A DNA stretch of 64,000 nt from Synechococcus sp. CBW1107 (GTDB taxonomy: Bacteria > Cyanobacteriota > Cyanobacteriia > PCC-6307 > Cyanobiaceae), in the NCBI RefSeq assembly GCF_015841355.1, contig NZ_CP064908.1, positions 62,001-126,000 on the forward strand, written 5' to 3'. Shown here in pieces: positions 40,618-49,027 of the stretch (position 1 is the first letter of the stretch; every line of letters begins with the position of its first letter). Made by a program: the position numbers and the translations under genes. The notes under the pieces are model-generated. The model was not told where the DNA came from, made no database searches, and was given only the letters and a program-made list of their open reading frames with translations.

Positions 40618-42310
40618 GTATGCGTTCAGGGGTCGGGACGCCCCACCGCACGAATGCAAGCCTGATCGCTCACCGCTGAGCGATCAGAGACTCTTCCTTG
40701 TCCTTTCTTCTGCCTTCAGGGATCGCTCAGCAGTGACGGCATCACCCCATCGCGGTGATGGGCGATCCAGGCCTGCTCCAGGAACTCCCAGACATCCCGC
40801 CCCTGTTGCCTGAGGGTAGTGGTGACCGTGAGCAGGCGGCTCCGGCAGATCGCACCTTGGCGGGATTGGACTCCTTGACTGATCTTGCGCTGAATCACCG
40901 ATTGGCGCAGGGCACGTTCTGCGGCGTTGTTGGTGGGCTCTATTCCCTCGTTCTCCAGGAAGGTCCACAACCCACCTGTCACCTTCTGGAGCTGCTGGCA
41001 CGTGCGCACTGTGCTGGCCCAAGGCGTTCGCTCGCCGCGCTGGTAGCCGAGCTCTACTACCCGCTGCAGCGTGGTCTCAAAGGTCTGGCGGATCGGCCGG
41101 CAGCTTTGCTGCAAGGCGGGCCAGTCAATCTTTCCCTCCTTGTAGCGGTGCCAGTGGCCAAACAGCTGCTGCTGCAGGCCCAGCAGCTGGGCTCCGAATT
41201 CAGCGCTGGCGCCCGGGCGTTCGGCGATGGCCGTCAGGTCGCGGATCAGGTGCGCCCAGCACAGCTGGCGCTGCTTGGTGGGCAGGTGGTTGTAGGCCGA
41301 GAAGCGATCGCTCACCACAATCCCGCCAAAGGCGTTCCCCAGCAGCTCGATGGCAGCGGTCGTCGATCGACTCAGCCCTTGCACAAATACCGTCACCACG
41401 GCGGTGACCATGACCCACTGCCAGCCCCGCTTTCCAGTGGGATTGTTGCCGTCGGCATTGCCGGTGGGGGCGCCAGTTTCATCTACGTAGGCCACCGGCT
41501 GCACGCGGGCAAAAGCAAGGGCCTCCTGCATGGGCTGCTCCAGTGCTGCACTCAAGCGCTGGCGGACCCGTCCAATCGCGCCGCGGCTCATCTCCACTCC
41601 TACCAGCTGCTGGAGCAGGGCCTGGGTCTTGCTGAAACTCAACGGAAAGGCACTGCCCAGCAGGCCCACCAGTGCACTGAGCCTTGGGCCGTAGTGACTG
41701 GCCTCCACATCCGCCGGCAACGAGGCGCAGGTGCTGGTGGAACAGCAGGGGCAGACCAGGCGATGCAGCCGGTGCTCGATCACCAGCGGGGTAATCGGCG
41801 GGATCTCGATCACCTGATGGCGCAGGGGATCGAGATCCTCTCCCTGGAGCAAGGTGCCACAGCGGCGGCAGGCATCAGGGTGGTGATCCACCACCTGATC
41901 CACCCGCTCGATCGACAGCAGCTCTGGTCCGGATCCGGGATGGCCCTGCTGGCCGCCCCGCTTGCGGCCACTGCCCTTGCGCCGTTCTGGCGGCTTAAAA
42001 CCCAGACCATCACTGGAGGGAGGTTTGGATGAGTTGCGAGAGCTGCGTCCGATCCGCTCACGCAGGTTTGCCAACTCGGTGGCCAAGGAGGTGAGTTGGC
42101 CGCGCAACAGCTCGATCTCCTGCTGCTGGGCGTTGATCAGCGCTCTGACGCTGGCGGGAGTTTCCAGCCAGTCGGCTTCTGGAATTCCAGCCGGATGTGC
42201 GGTCATCACAGGCGGGTCTCTACCTGAGATGCAACCGGAAATCAAGCTGTCGTCAAGGGTTCAGCAGGGCCGATGTTCGCCGCGAGCTGTCACGCCCCCT
42301 GAACGGATAC
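40618..42310 (-). mobile_element. IS66-family element (ISBst12-like), copy 1, intact, 1693 bp
   Basis: Terminal inverted repeats GTATGCGTTCAGGGG (40618-) and GTATCCGTTCAGGGG (reverse strand from 42310). The 8-bp target duplication CCCGCCAG is at 40610-40617 and 42311-42318; 8 bp is normal for IS66. It carries one gene, a TnpC-type transposase, without tnpA/tnpB, as in the ISBst12 subgroup. It splits an mscS-type gene. A second copy of identical length (after removing its own insertion) lies at 51168-55300. Confidence 0.95.
40716..42245 (-). CDS. IS66-family transposase (TnpC type), copy 1
   Basis: 509 residues. The N-terminal coiled coil (LINAQQQEIELLRGQLTSLA) and SSRNSSKPPSSDGLGFKPPE with a basic KGSGRKRGGQQGHPGSG stretch are typical. 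A zinc ribbon follows (CRRCGTLLQ, VCPCC). The DDE core shows AYVDETGAPTG, GGIVVSDRFSAYNHLPTKQ with CWAHLIRDL, and NNAAERALRQSVIQRKISQG near the C-terminus. Full length and uninterrupted, so potentially active and a possible donor for the interrupted copy at 51-55 kb. Confidence 0.95.
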   Translation of the reverse strand: MISGCISGRDPPVMTAHPAGIPEADWLETPASVRALINAQQQEIELLRGQLTSLATELANLRERIGRSSRNSSKPPSSDGLGFKPPERRKGSGRKRGGQQGHPGSGPELLSIERVDQVVDHHPDACRRCGTLLQGEDLDPLRHQVIEIPPITPLVIEHRLHRLVCPCCSTSTCASLPADVEASHYGPRLSALVGLLGSAFPLSFSKTQALLQQLVGVEMSRGAIGRVRQRLSAALEQPMQEALAFARVQPVAYVDETGAPTGNADGNNPTGKRGWQWVMVTAVVTVFVQGLSRSTTAAIELLGNAFGGIVVSDRFSAYNHLPTKQRQLCWAHLIRDLTAIAERPGASAEFGAQLLGLQQQLFGHWHRYKEGKIDWPALQQSCRPIRQTFETTLQRVVELGYQRGERTPWASTVRTCQQLQKVTGGLWTFLENEGIEPTNNAAERALRQSVIQRKISQGVQSRQGAICRSRLLTVTTTLRQQGRDVWEFLEQAWIAHHRDGVMPSLLSDP

Positions 42311-42804
42311 CCCGCCAGAGAGGCATAGATGGCACCCATCTGAACGCCCTGGTTCTGCAGAAACACCAGCAGGCCCAGGATCCACACGCCTGAGCGAATC
42401 ATTGGCTCGAGGCCCCGCAGCACCGAGAGCTGGTTCTCACGCCTGAGGCGGCGCAGGGAGCGATCGAGCAGCAACAGCAGCACCCGATTGAGCAGCCGCA
42501 CGATCAGCACGATGGCCAGGAAGAGCATGACCGCTGCGAGCATGCGATCGACACCCTCGCCGAAGTTGAGCGCCTCGACATCAGCCACCAGCGAGCGCCA
42601 ACCCCACCAGAACGCGCCGAGGTAACCGATGGGGGCGGCGGTGGTCAGCACCGAGCGCAACAGTTGACCGTCCGTGTCACCAGGAGTTCTTCTGGCCAGA
42701 CGCATCAACCAACCACCCGTCAACCGCAGCGACACCAGCACCAGGGCGCTGCCCAGCACTGCTTTCGCTGTGGCGATCAGCAACGAGATACCGAATTCCG
42801 CCAT
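42311..42804 (-). pseudogene. mscS-type channel B, N-terminal part (split by IS66)
   Basis: From ATG 42804 (MAEFGISLLIATAKAVLGSA), three to four membrane helices: LLIATAKAVLGSALVLVSLR, APIGYLGAFWWGWRSLVADV, MLAAVMLFLAIVLIVRLLNR and IRSGVWILGLLVFLQNQGVQ. It ends at YASLAG, where the IS66 element enters; the remaining pore and cytoplasmic part are at 40027-40617. The frame is open further upstream to 43002, but the start at the first helix is more typical. Confidence 0.9.
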
Positions 42805-42919
42805 AAGCAATTCTTGATAATTCGTCAGGGTAACAAACTTTTTCCGCCATTGCGCCACGCCATCCCAACGCCTCAGCAACGCCCCATACACTTCACCGGC
42901 AAGACCTGAGGGTGATGCG

Positions 42920-43315
42920 GTGGTGATCAGACTCCTCAGCCTGATGGCCGCCGGCTGGCTGCTGAGCTCCTCGGCCCTGGCGCAGGACGTCCTGAGCTGC
43001 ACGACCCTGCAGGAGCGTTACCAGGCCCTTGCCGATCAGGCGTTGCAGCAGGAAATTCTTCTGCTCAAAGCCGTGCGCCAGCGCCTCTGCCCCGCCATCA
43101 GCCAGCAGGCCGAGTCGGCCCAGCCCGGGACGGAGCCGATCGACTTCGACGCCCTGCTCAGCTGCCGTCATCGCGCCGAAGCTGAACTGCAGGCCACACG
43201 CGCACCCCTCTACCGCAACCGGCGGCACCTGGTCTTCTACACAGCCCGAGGTGCGGCCCTGGCCAGGGAGGCCGACAGCTGGCTGGAGCGCAGGGATCAG
43301 GCCGGCTGCTCCTGA
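42920..43315 (+). CDS. Hypothetical secreted protein
   Basis: 131 residues starting at GTG 42920. Signal peptide MVIRLLSLMAAGWLLSSSAL-AQ, then a helical mature part: TTLQERYQALADQALQQEIL, LKAVRQRLCPAISQQAESAQ and CRHRAEAELQATRAPLYRNR. Three to four Cys (SCTT, LCPA, SCRH, GCS) could form disulfides. Family not recognised. It overlaps the convergent oxidoreductase gene by 19 bp. Confidence 0.65.
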   Translation: MVIRLLSLMAAGWLLSSSALAQDVLSCTTLQERYQALADQALQQEILLLKAVRQRLCPAISQQAESAQPGTEPIDFDALLSCRHRAEAELQATRAPLYRNRRHLVFYTARGAALAREADSWLERRDQAGCS

Positions 43316-44547
43316 ACGGACACTGACGCGGACCCCATCTCCGCCAGCAACTGCTCCGCCAGCTCTTCGCCGCTGCGCAGGGCACCCTCGATCCGGCCGA
43401 GACCGGGGCCGCTGACGAAATCACCACAGAAGCCGATCCGGCTCTGCGGACAGAGCGTCAGCTCGCTGGCCAGGCCCTCTCCCTCCGGAAAAGCCGCCCC
43501 CCAGCGCATCAGCTGAGGATCGGCGCCTTCCAGCTCCAGCGATGCGATCCAGGGCTCCATCACCGCCGAGAGGGCCGAGGCAAGGGTCTCGATCAGCGCC
43601 TGCTCCCGCTGGGGCGACGAGATGACCCCGGGCAGCCGGGCCACCGAGGAGCGCGATCCGGCCACGCCGGCGTGGAGCCTGGCCACGTCAGCCGTGGAGT
43701 GGGCCACCACGGCGCAGCGTCCATCCTCCAGGGGCTGAATCGAGAGCCGCGAGAGACCCCAACGGCTCTGGGCTGCCGCCTCGAAGCTGAGCAGGCGGAA
43801 GGGAAGCCCCCGCCAGGCTTCAGCCGCGTCGGACTGGATCAGCAGCATCAGGGCACAGCGCGGACTGGTGTCGATGGCGGCGATGGCGGCGGCAGCCCGC
43901 TCCAGCCGCGGATCCCCCAGCGTTCTGACCAGCGGCTGCAAGGGTGGTTCGGGCCAGCCCAGCAGCGCCTGGCACCGGGGATGCACCAGCAGAGTGCCAC
44001 TGAGCACCAGCCAGTCGGCGCCCCCCAGCCGCTGCCGCTCTTGATCGAGCAGCTCCCAGCCGCTGTCCGCGCTCCGGGCCAGATGGCGCACCAGGCAGTG
44101 GCTGTTCAGCTCGAGGCCGCTGCCACCAAGCTCCAGCAGCCCCCGGCAGAGCTGATCCATTCCGCCTCTGCCCCGGTACAGATCCCCCTGCGTGAGCGGA
44201 TCGGTGCCCCCGGGGATCAGCCGGCCCTCTCCATCGAGCAGTGCCAGTGCACCGGACCAGGGCTCGACCCAGCCCCCATCGAGCAAGGAAGCCAGCAGCA
44301 TTGGCGCGGGACTGCTGCTGATCGAGAGCAGTGGTGCTCCGTGATCGAGTCGCCCCAGGAGGTCGTGGCGGGAACGGCGCGTGCCGGCACGACCTCCTGG
44401 CCCCCGGCCGGATTCCCAGAGACTGATCGGCCCCTGCCAGCCCAGCCGGCGCATCCTGGCCGCCAGAGCACAACCGGACACCCCGGCACCGATCACAGCC
44501 AGCGACGGAGCAGCAGGATCACAACCTTGCCCCGGACTCAACGCCAA
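43297..44547 (-). CDS. FAD-dependent amine-oxidase-like (renalase-type) oxidoreductase
   Basis: 416 residues. The dinucleotide-binding loop is LAVIGAGVSGCALAARMRRL (GxGxxG), followed by the FAD ribose Glu in SLWESGRGPGGRAGTRRS and DHGAPLL, matching the renalase/FAD-dependent oxidoreductase pattern. The C-terminal FAD motif is IGFCGDFVSGPGLGRIEGAL with SGEELAEQLL. The substrate is unknown. It is the downstream partner of a small membrane protein gene 31 bp away and converges on a secreted protein gene. Confidence 0.87.
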   Translation of the reverse strand: MALSPGQGCDPAAPSLAVIGAGVSGCALAARMRRLGWQGPISLWESGRGPGGRAGTRRSRHDLLGRLDHGAPLLSISSSPAPMLLASLLDGGWVEPWSGALALLDGEGRLIPGGTDPLTQGDLYRGRGGMDQLCRGLLELGGSGLELNSHCLVRHLARSADSGWELLDQERQRLGGADWLVLSGTLLVHPRCQALLGWPEPPLQPLVRTLGDPRLERAAAAIAAIDTSPRCALMLLIQSDAAEAWRGLPFRLLSFEAAAQSRWGLSRLSIQPLEDGRCAVVAHSTADVARLHAGVAGSRSSVARLPGVISSPQREQALIETLASALSAVMEPWIASLELEGADPQLMRWGAAFPEGEGLASELTLCPQSRIGFCGDFVSGPGLGRIEGALRSGEELAEQLLAEMGSASVSVQEQPA

Positions 44548-44577
44548 CAGCCTCAGATCACAGGGTCACGCAGGGCC

Positions 44578-44799
44578 TCAGGAAGCCTGCTGGTAGAGCT
44601 GCTCAAGCCGCTCACGGCTGAGGTCGACCACCATCACCTCCTCACCGGGGCTGGGGGCTTCAGGGTGGCGACGGCGGGGCGTGGCGACCCGCTCGCTGCT
44701 GCGCAGGGTCTGGGTCATCAGGGCGAACGCGCCGCCGAGAATGACGGCGAAACAGCCCATGTACAGCAGTGGGCCGATCACGTTGACGAGGGTTGTCAT
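44578..44799 (-). CDS. Small hypothetical membrane protein
   Basis: 73 residues: one N-terminal helix (VIGPLLYMGCFAVILGGAFA) and a polar tail (SPGEEVMVVDLSRERLEQLY). Function unknown; the sequence style is that of small picocyanobacterial proteins. It lies 31 bp upstream of the FAD oxidoreductase start on the same strand. Confidence 0.65.
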   Translation of the reverse strand: MTTLVNVIGPLLYMGCFAVILGGAFALMTQTLRSSERVATPRRRHPEAPSPGEEVMVVDLSRERLEQLYQQAS

Positions 44800-44838
44800 G
44801 GTTTTCCGGCTTTCCAGACAGCCTAGTGTAAAGAACTG

Positions 44839-45546
44839 TTAACTGTGGTTGGCGCGGTGGCCGGGCCCCGGTTTCCGGGCGATCACCGCAAAGAACGGAT
44901 CTCCGTGGCCCCCCAGCCAGCCCAGCGGCCCCTCCGCCCGGGTCGACTCGGCGACCAGCTCCGGCATCGGCCAGCCCTGGGCAACCAGCACCCGCACCAC
45001 GTACTCCAGGTGATCCCGGTCGCTGCCGTCGGCCCAGATCTGGGGGGCCTTCTGCATGAACATCCGGTTGGAGAAGGCGACGATCAGCTGCCCCTGGGGC
45101 CGCAGGATCCGCAGCAGCTCCGCCGCGATCGCCTCCGGTTGCTGCAGGTACTGCCACCCCGCCACGATCAGCACCGCGTCCACGCTCGCGTCCGCCAGGG
45201 GCAGAACCTGGTCGCGATTGAGGTTCTGCACCCAGTGCTGATCCAGGCGCGGATTGGCCTCCAGCTCCCGGGTGTTGAGGCCATGGCCGATCACCCGCTC
45301 GTAGCGGACCTCCTCGGGGAGATGGCTGACCCAGCTGCTCATCAGGTCCAGCACCACTGCGCAGGGCGGGATCCGCTCGCGGTAGAGCGCCGTCAGCCGG
45401 TCACGGAAGGCGCCGTCGAGGTGGTGCACGAAGCGGGGCTCGGCGTAGAAGGCGGCGTCATCGGAGCGGTCGAGCTTGAAGCGCTCCGCCTCGCTCAGCA
45501 CCTGCACCACCATGGCCCGCTCCCCAACGTCATCGACGCGCCCCAT
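44839..45546 (-). CDS. Class I SAM-dependent methyltransferase
   Basis: About 235 residues from ATG 45546 (MGRVDDVGERAMVVQVLSEA); ATG 45513 is an alternative. The SAM-binding core begins PPCAVVLDLMSSWVSHLP, with NTRELEANPRLDQHWVQNLN and DQVLPLADASVDAVLIVAGW, then AAELLRILRPQGQLIVAFSN. Motif I (DLMSSW) lacks the usual glycine-rich loop, a variant seen in some type 11 methyltransferases. FYAEPRFVHHLDGAF is characteristic of this subgroup. The substrate is unknown. The frame to 45681 adds unsupported residues. Confidence 0.8.
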   Translation of the reverse strand: MGRVDDVGERAMVVQVLSEAERFKLDRSDDAAFYAEPRFVHHLDGAFRDRLTALYRERIPPCAVVLDLMSSWVSHLPEEVRYERVIGHGLNTRELEANPRLDQHWVQNLNRDQVLPLADASVDAVLIVAGWQYLQQPEAIAAELLRILRPQGQLIVAFSNRMFMQKAPQIWADGSDRDHLEYVVRVLVAQGWPMPELVAESTRAEGPLGWLGGHGDPFFAVIARKPGPGHRANHS

Positions 45547-45693
45547 GCTGGCCAGAACAAAGCCCGGTGGCGGAGCCACCGGGCGCTGGCCTGCGGAGCG
45601 GAAACCACCCCATGGCCGATCAGATCGCCGCAGGGACACGGAGACCCTGCCGTCGTGCGTCTTCGGTCGTGCGGGCGCCACGCAACAGACATC

Positions 45694-45707
45694 AGTACAC
45701 CTGAACT
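45694..45707 (+). promoter_or_regulatory. Candidate LexA (SOS) box upstream of umuD
   Basis: AGTACACCTGAACT matches the cyanobacterial LexA consensus RGTAC-NNN-DGTWCB at all but one defined position. It ends 27 bp before the umuD ATG. DNA-damage control of umuDC by LexA is general knowledge; the match here is by eye. Confidence 0.55.
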
Positions 45708-45734
45708 ACTCTGGCGATCCCTGTACGGCTGCCC

Positions 45735-46223
45735 ATGACCACCGACCCGGCCGTCGACCCAGCCGGCCACTCAGTGGCCATCACCGGCGGGTTCAGCGAA
45801 CCGTTCACGCCCCTGCCCCTGCGCGAGCGGCGCCGGCCCCTGCTGCTGCCCCTGGCCGGCGACAGCGTGGCGGCCGGCTTCCCCAGTCCCGCCGACGACT
45901 ACGTCGAAACCGGCATCGACCTCAACGAGCAGCTGATCGCCCGCCCCAGCAGCACCTTCTTCCTGCGCGTCAGCGGTGATTCGATGATCGGCGCCGGCAT
46001 CCATCACGGCGACCTGCTGATCGTCGACCGCAGCGTCGAACCCCGCCACGGCCGGGTGGTGGTGGCGGTGCTGGACGGGGCCTTCACGCTCAAGCGCCTG
46101 GTGCGGCACCGGGGCCGGCTGCGGCTGGAGGCCGCCCATCCCGCCTATCCGCCCCTGGAGCTGAGCGATGCCGACGACACCCGCCTCTGGGGGGTCGCCA
46201 TCCACGTGATCCACCCGCTCTGA
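45735..46223 (+). CDS. umuD: UmuD-like self-cleaving S24 peptidase
   Basis: 162 residues. A cleavage site of the LexA/UmuD type is visible as AAG-F around residues 46-49 (LAGDSVAAGFPSPADDY). The nucleophile is Ser83 in RVSGDSMIGAGI and the general base Lys120 in FTLKRLVRH, with HHGDLLIVDRSVEPRHGRVV between. After RecA-stimulated cleavage UmuD' joins UmuC to form translesion polymerase V. umuC follows 8 bp downstream, and a LexA-like box lies upstream. Confidence 0.93.
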   Translation: MTTDPAVDPAGHSVAITGGFSEPFTPLPLRERRRPLLLPLAGDSVAAGFPSPADDYVETGIDLNEQLIARPSSTFFLRVSGDSMIGAGIHHGDLLIVDRSVEPRHGRVVVAVLDGAFTLKRLVRHRGRLRLEAAHPAYPPLELSDADDTRLWGVAIHVIHPL

Positions 46224-46231
46224 GGGCGCCC

Positions 46232-47527
46232 ATGGCCTGGGCCACCGTGCTGATCGACGGCAACAACTTCTACGCCTCCTGCGAGGCGGCGCTCGATCCA
46301 TCGCTGATCGGGCGGCCGCTGGTGGTGCTCTCCAACAACGACGGCTGCATCGTGGCCCGCAGCGCCGAGGCGCGCGCCCTGGGCATCCCCATGGGCAAGC
46401 CCTACTTCCAGGTGCGGCGGGAGCTGGAGCGCCACGGGGTGGTGGTGCGCAGCTCCAACTACGCCCTCTACGCCGACATGAGCCAGCGGCTGATGCTCAC
46501 CCTCGAGCCCTGGGTGGAGGAGCTGGAGATCTATTCGATCGACGAGGCCTTCGGCCGGCTGCACCGCCCCACCGCCGCTGGCCCCGAAGCCGGCGACCTC
46601 AGCGCCTGGGGGCGGGCCCTGCGCCGGCAGGTGCGGCGTCACCTGGGGCTGCCCGTGGCGGTGGGCATCGCCCCCTCCAAGGTGCTCGCCAAGCTGGCCA
46701 ACAAGCTGGCCAAGGCCGATCCGGCCCACGGCGGCGTGTTCGATCTGGGGGCGCTGGCCGATCCCGACCCCTGGCTGGCGGCCGTCGCGGTCGAGGACGT
46801 CTGGGGCATCGGCCGCAGGCTCTCGCGCTGGTGCCGGCTGCGCGGCGTGGCCACTGCGCTCCAGTTGCGAGACATGGCCAGCGGCGAGCTGCGCAGCAAA
46901 GCCGGCGTGGTGGGGCTGCGCCTGCAGCAGGAACTGCGGGGCCACAGCTGCCTGCCCCTGGTGGCCGCTCCGCCCGCCAAGCAGGAAACCTGCGTGAGCC
47001 GCAGTTTCAGCGAACCGGTGCGCGAGCTGGGCCAGCTGCGCGAGGCGATCGCCACCTACCTCAGCCGCGCCGCCGAGAAGCTGCGCCGCCAGCGCCAGCG
47101 CGCCGGCACGATCACCGTGTTCGTGCGCAGCAGCCCCTTCAACGGCACGAGTTTCTACGCCAACGCCGCCACCGTGGCACTGCCGCTGGCCAGCAACGAC
47201 ACCAGCGTGCTGCTGGCGGCGGCGCTTCCCCTGGCCGAGCGGCTGTTCCGCCCCCACAAACCCCTGCAGAAGGCCGGGGTGCTGCTGCAGAACCTGCAGC
47301 CACTGGAGCAGCTGCAGCACCATCTGCTCGCCCCCCTGCCGCCGGAGCAGCAGCAGCGCCGTGAGGCGCTGATGGCCACCATCGATGGCCTCAACCGCCG
47401 CTACGGCCGCGGCACGGTGCAGTGGGCCGCCTGCGGCCTCCAGCCGGCCTGGGCGATGAAACGCCAGCGCCTGTCGCGGGCCGCCACCACCCGCCTGGCC
47501 GACATCCCGGTGGTGCACAGCGGCTGA
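46232..47527 (+). CDS. umuC: Y-family DNA polymerase V catalytic subunit
   Basis: 431 residues. The polymerase active site is TVLIDGNNFYASCEAALDPS (first Asp) and EELEIYSIDEAFGRL (Asp-Glu pair), with GRPLVVLSNNDGCIVARSAE and the HhH region VEDVWGIGRRLSRWCRLRGV. The little-finger region contains CVSRSFSEPVRELGQLREAI, and the C-terminal DUF4113-like part is PPEQQQRREALMATIDGLNR with GRGTVQWAACGLQ. It copies past damaged bases at low fidelity. It forms an operon with umuD. Confidence 0.96.
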   Translation: MAWATVLIDGNNFYASCEAALDPSLIGRPLVVLSNNDGCIVARSAEARALGIPMGKPYFQVRRELERHGVVVRSSNYALYADMSQRLMLTLEPWVEELEIYSIDEAFGRLHRPTAAGPEAGDLSAWGRALRRQVRRHLGLPVAVGIAPSKVLAKLANKLAKADPAHGGVFDLGALADPDPWLAAVAVEDVWGIGRRLSRWCRLRGVATALQLRDMASGELRSKAGVVGLRLQQELRGHSCLPLVAAPPAKQETCVSRSFSEPVRELGQLREAIATYLSRAAEKLRRQRQRAGTITVFVRSSPFNGTSFYANAATVALPLASNDTSVLLAAALPLAERLFRPHKPLQKAGVLLQNLQPLEQLQHHLLAPLPPEQQQRREALMATIDGLNRRYGRGTVQWAACGLQPAWAMKRQRLSRAATTRLADIPVVHSG

Positions 47528-47545
47528 GGGTGGCCCGGCAACCGC

Positions 47546-48970
47546 TCAGCTCCTGTTGCGGGGCGGCCGGTCGCTGCCAGCCAGCAGCAGGCGTTCCCAC
47601 TGGCCGAGCTTCCAGAAGCCGGCACCCGCCAGGGCAGCCACGCCCACACCGGCGGCCAGGGCCACGGGGGTGTGGAACCAGGCGATCGCCAGCAGGCTCA
47701 GCCAGGCCAGGGGCGGCAGCAAAGGTCGCCAGCGCCGGATCCGGCGCAGGGCACCGGAGCAGCTGCGGCAGTGGCGGGTGTGGCTCTCATAGCGCTCCAC
47801 CAGGGCCGTGCGCCCCAGGCGCGGCGGCAGCGGCTGATCCGGGAACGGCTCACCCGCCCCACTCACCACCCAGTCGCGGAGGGCCTTGACATAGGCATCG
47901 GCGCCGGTGGCCAGGTGGCAGGCGCGGCTGAGGGCCGCACTGCCGCCTCGGGCCTCGAGCACCCGCTCCTGCCAGTGCAGGAAAATCTGGTCGTCTTCCA
48001 GCACGGTGTGGTTGCCGATGTGCTGGAGCCACTGGGGGCGCAGGCGCAGCAGCCGGCCCGGCCAGGGAGACTCGAACTGGAACGGGAAACGGGCGAACAA
48101 CCGGCACTCCCCAGGCCGGATCGGGGTGGCGTACACCACGGTGAGGATGCGGGCGAAGCCGCGGGCCGTGAGGTCGTGCCACATCAGGCCCGGGGCCAGG
48201 AAGGTGGTGAACTGGCTGCCGAGCTTGCCCCGGCGGGGGCCCTCCTCCCAGACGCCGCTGAACCCCCCGGGACCAGCCTGCTCCAGCCGCAGGTCCACCG
48301 GGCCGGCCGTCTCGCGCCGGCCCACCGTGGCGTGATGGGTGAAGGGCACATGGCTCACATCGAGCACGTTCTCCAGCAGGGTCAGGGCGTCATAGGGAAG
48401 GTCGCGGAAGGTGTCCTGCACCAGCCAGCCGGAAGCCGGCTCCTGCAGCACGGGAACCAGGGGCAGGCGCACCGAGGCCGCAGCCCCGGGCTCCCCCGCG
48501 AACACGAACAGCAGCCCCTGGCCGGTGGCGGTGGCATAGGACCGGCAGGAGCTGCGCCGGTCGCTGGGCTGGCTGCCGGCGCTGGCCTGGGGAATGGCGG
48601 TGCAGCGGCCCTGACCGTCGAACGTCCAGCCGTGGTAGGGGCACTCCAGCTCACCGGCGGCGTTGAGCCGCCCCTCGGAGAGCGGCACCAGACGGTGGGG
48701 GCAGACGTCGGCGAAGGCCCGCCACTGGCCTCCTGGCTGCTCTGGATCGCCCGTCCGCTCGAACCAGAGCACCAGGTCGTCGCCGAGGAGGGTGAATCCC
48801 GTGGGCCGGGCCGGATCCAGATCACGCAGGAAGGCCACCGGGTACCAGGCGTTCCGCCAGGCGGGAGAGGCCAGCCCCTCGGCGGCGGGGGCCGGGGACG
48901 ACGCAGCCGGAGGAGACGCGGCCACAGGAGGAGATTCGGCGCTGGCGCTGCTCACGGCACGAACGTGCAA
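47546..48970 (-). CDS. Rieske oxygenase, pheophorbide a oxygenase/Tic55-like
   Basis: 474 residues. After a Pro/Ala-rich leader, WRNAWYPVAFLRDLDPARPT starts the Rieske domain; its ligands are in DVCPHRLVPLSEGRL and ECPYHGWTFDGQGRC. The catalytic domain has ENVLDVSHVPFTHHATVG with the mononuclear iron ligands, and HWQERVL. The C-terminus has CRSCSGAL, as in plant PaO/Lls1-type enzymes, and two membrane helices (LLPPLAWLSLLAIAWFHTPV, LAAGVGVAALAGAGFWKLG). These enzymes act on chlorophyll breakdown products or other membrane substrates; the cyanobacterial substrate is not established. Confidence 0.9.
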   Translation of the reverse strand: MHVRAVSSASAESPPVAASPPAASSPAPAAEGLASPAWRNAWYPVAFLRDLDPARPTGFTLLGDDLVLWFERTGDPEQPGGQWRAFADVCPHRLVPLSEGRLNAAGELECPYHGWTFDGQGRCTAIPQASAGSQPSDRRSSCRSYATATGQGLLFVFAGEPGAAASVRLPLVPVLQEPASGWLVQDTFRDLPYDALTLLENVLDVSHVPFTHHATVGRRETAGPVDLRLEQAGPGGFSGVWEEGPRRGKLGSQFTTFLAPGLMWHDLTARGFARILTVVYATPIRPGECRLFARFPFQFESPWPGRLLRLRPQWLQHIGNHTVLEDDQIFLHWQERVLEARGGSAALSRACHLATGADAYVKALRDWVVSGAGEPFPDQPLPPRLGRTALVERYESHTRHCRSCSGALRRIRRWRPLLPPLAWLSLLAIAWFHTPVALAAGVGVAALAGAGFWKLGQWERLLLAGSDRPPRNRS

Positions 48971-49027
48971 CGAGGGCCGATGGTGGCAGGCCCGGAGCGG
49001 TGAGCGTGAAGCAGCTCCGGCGGGAGC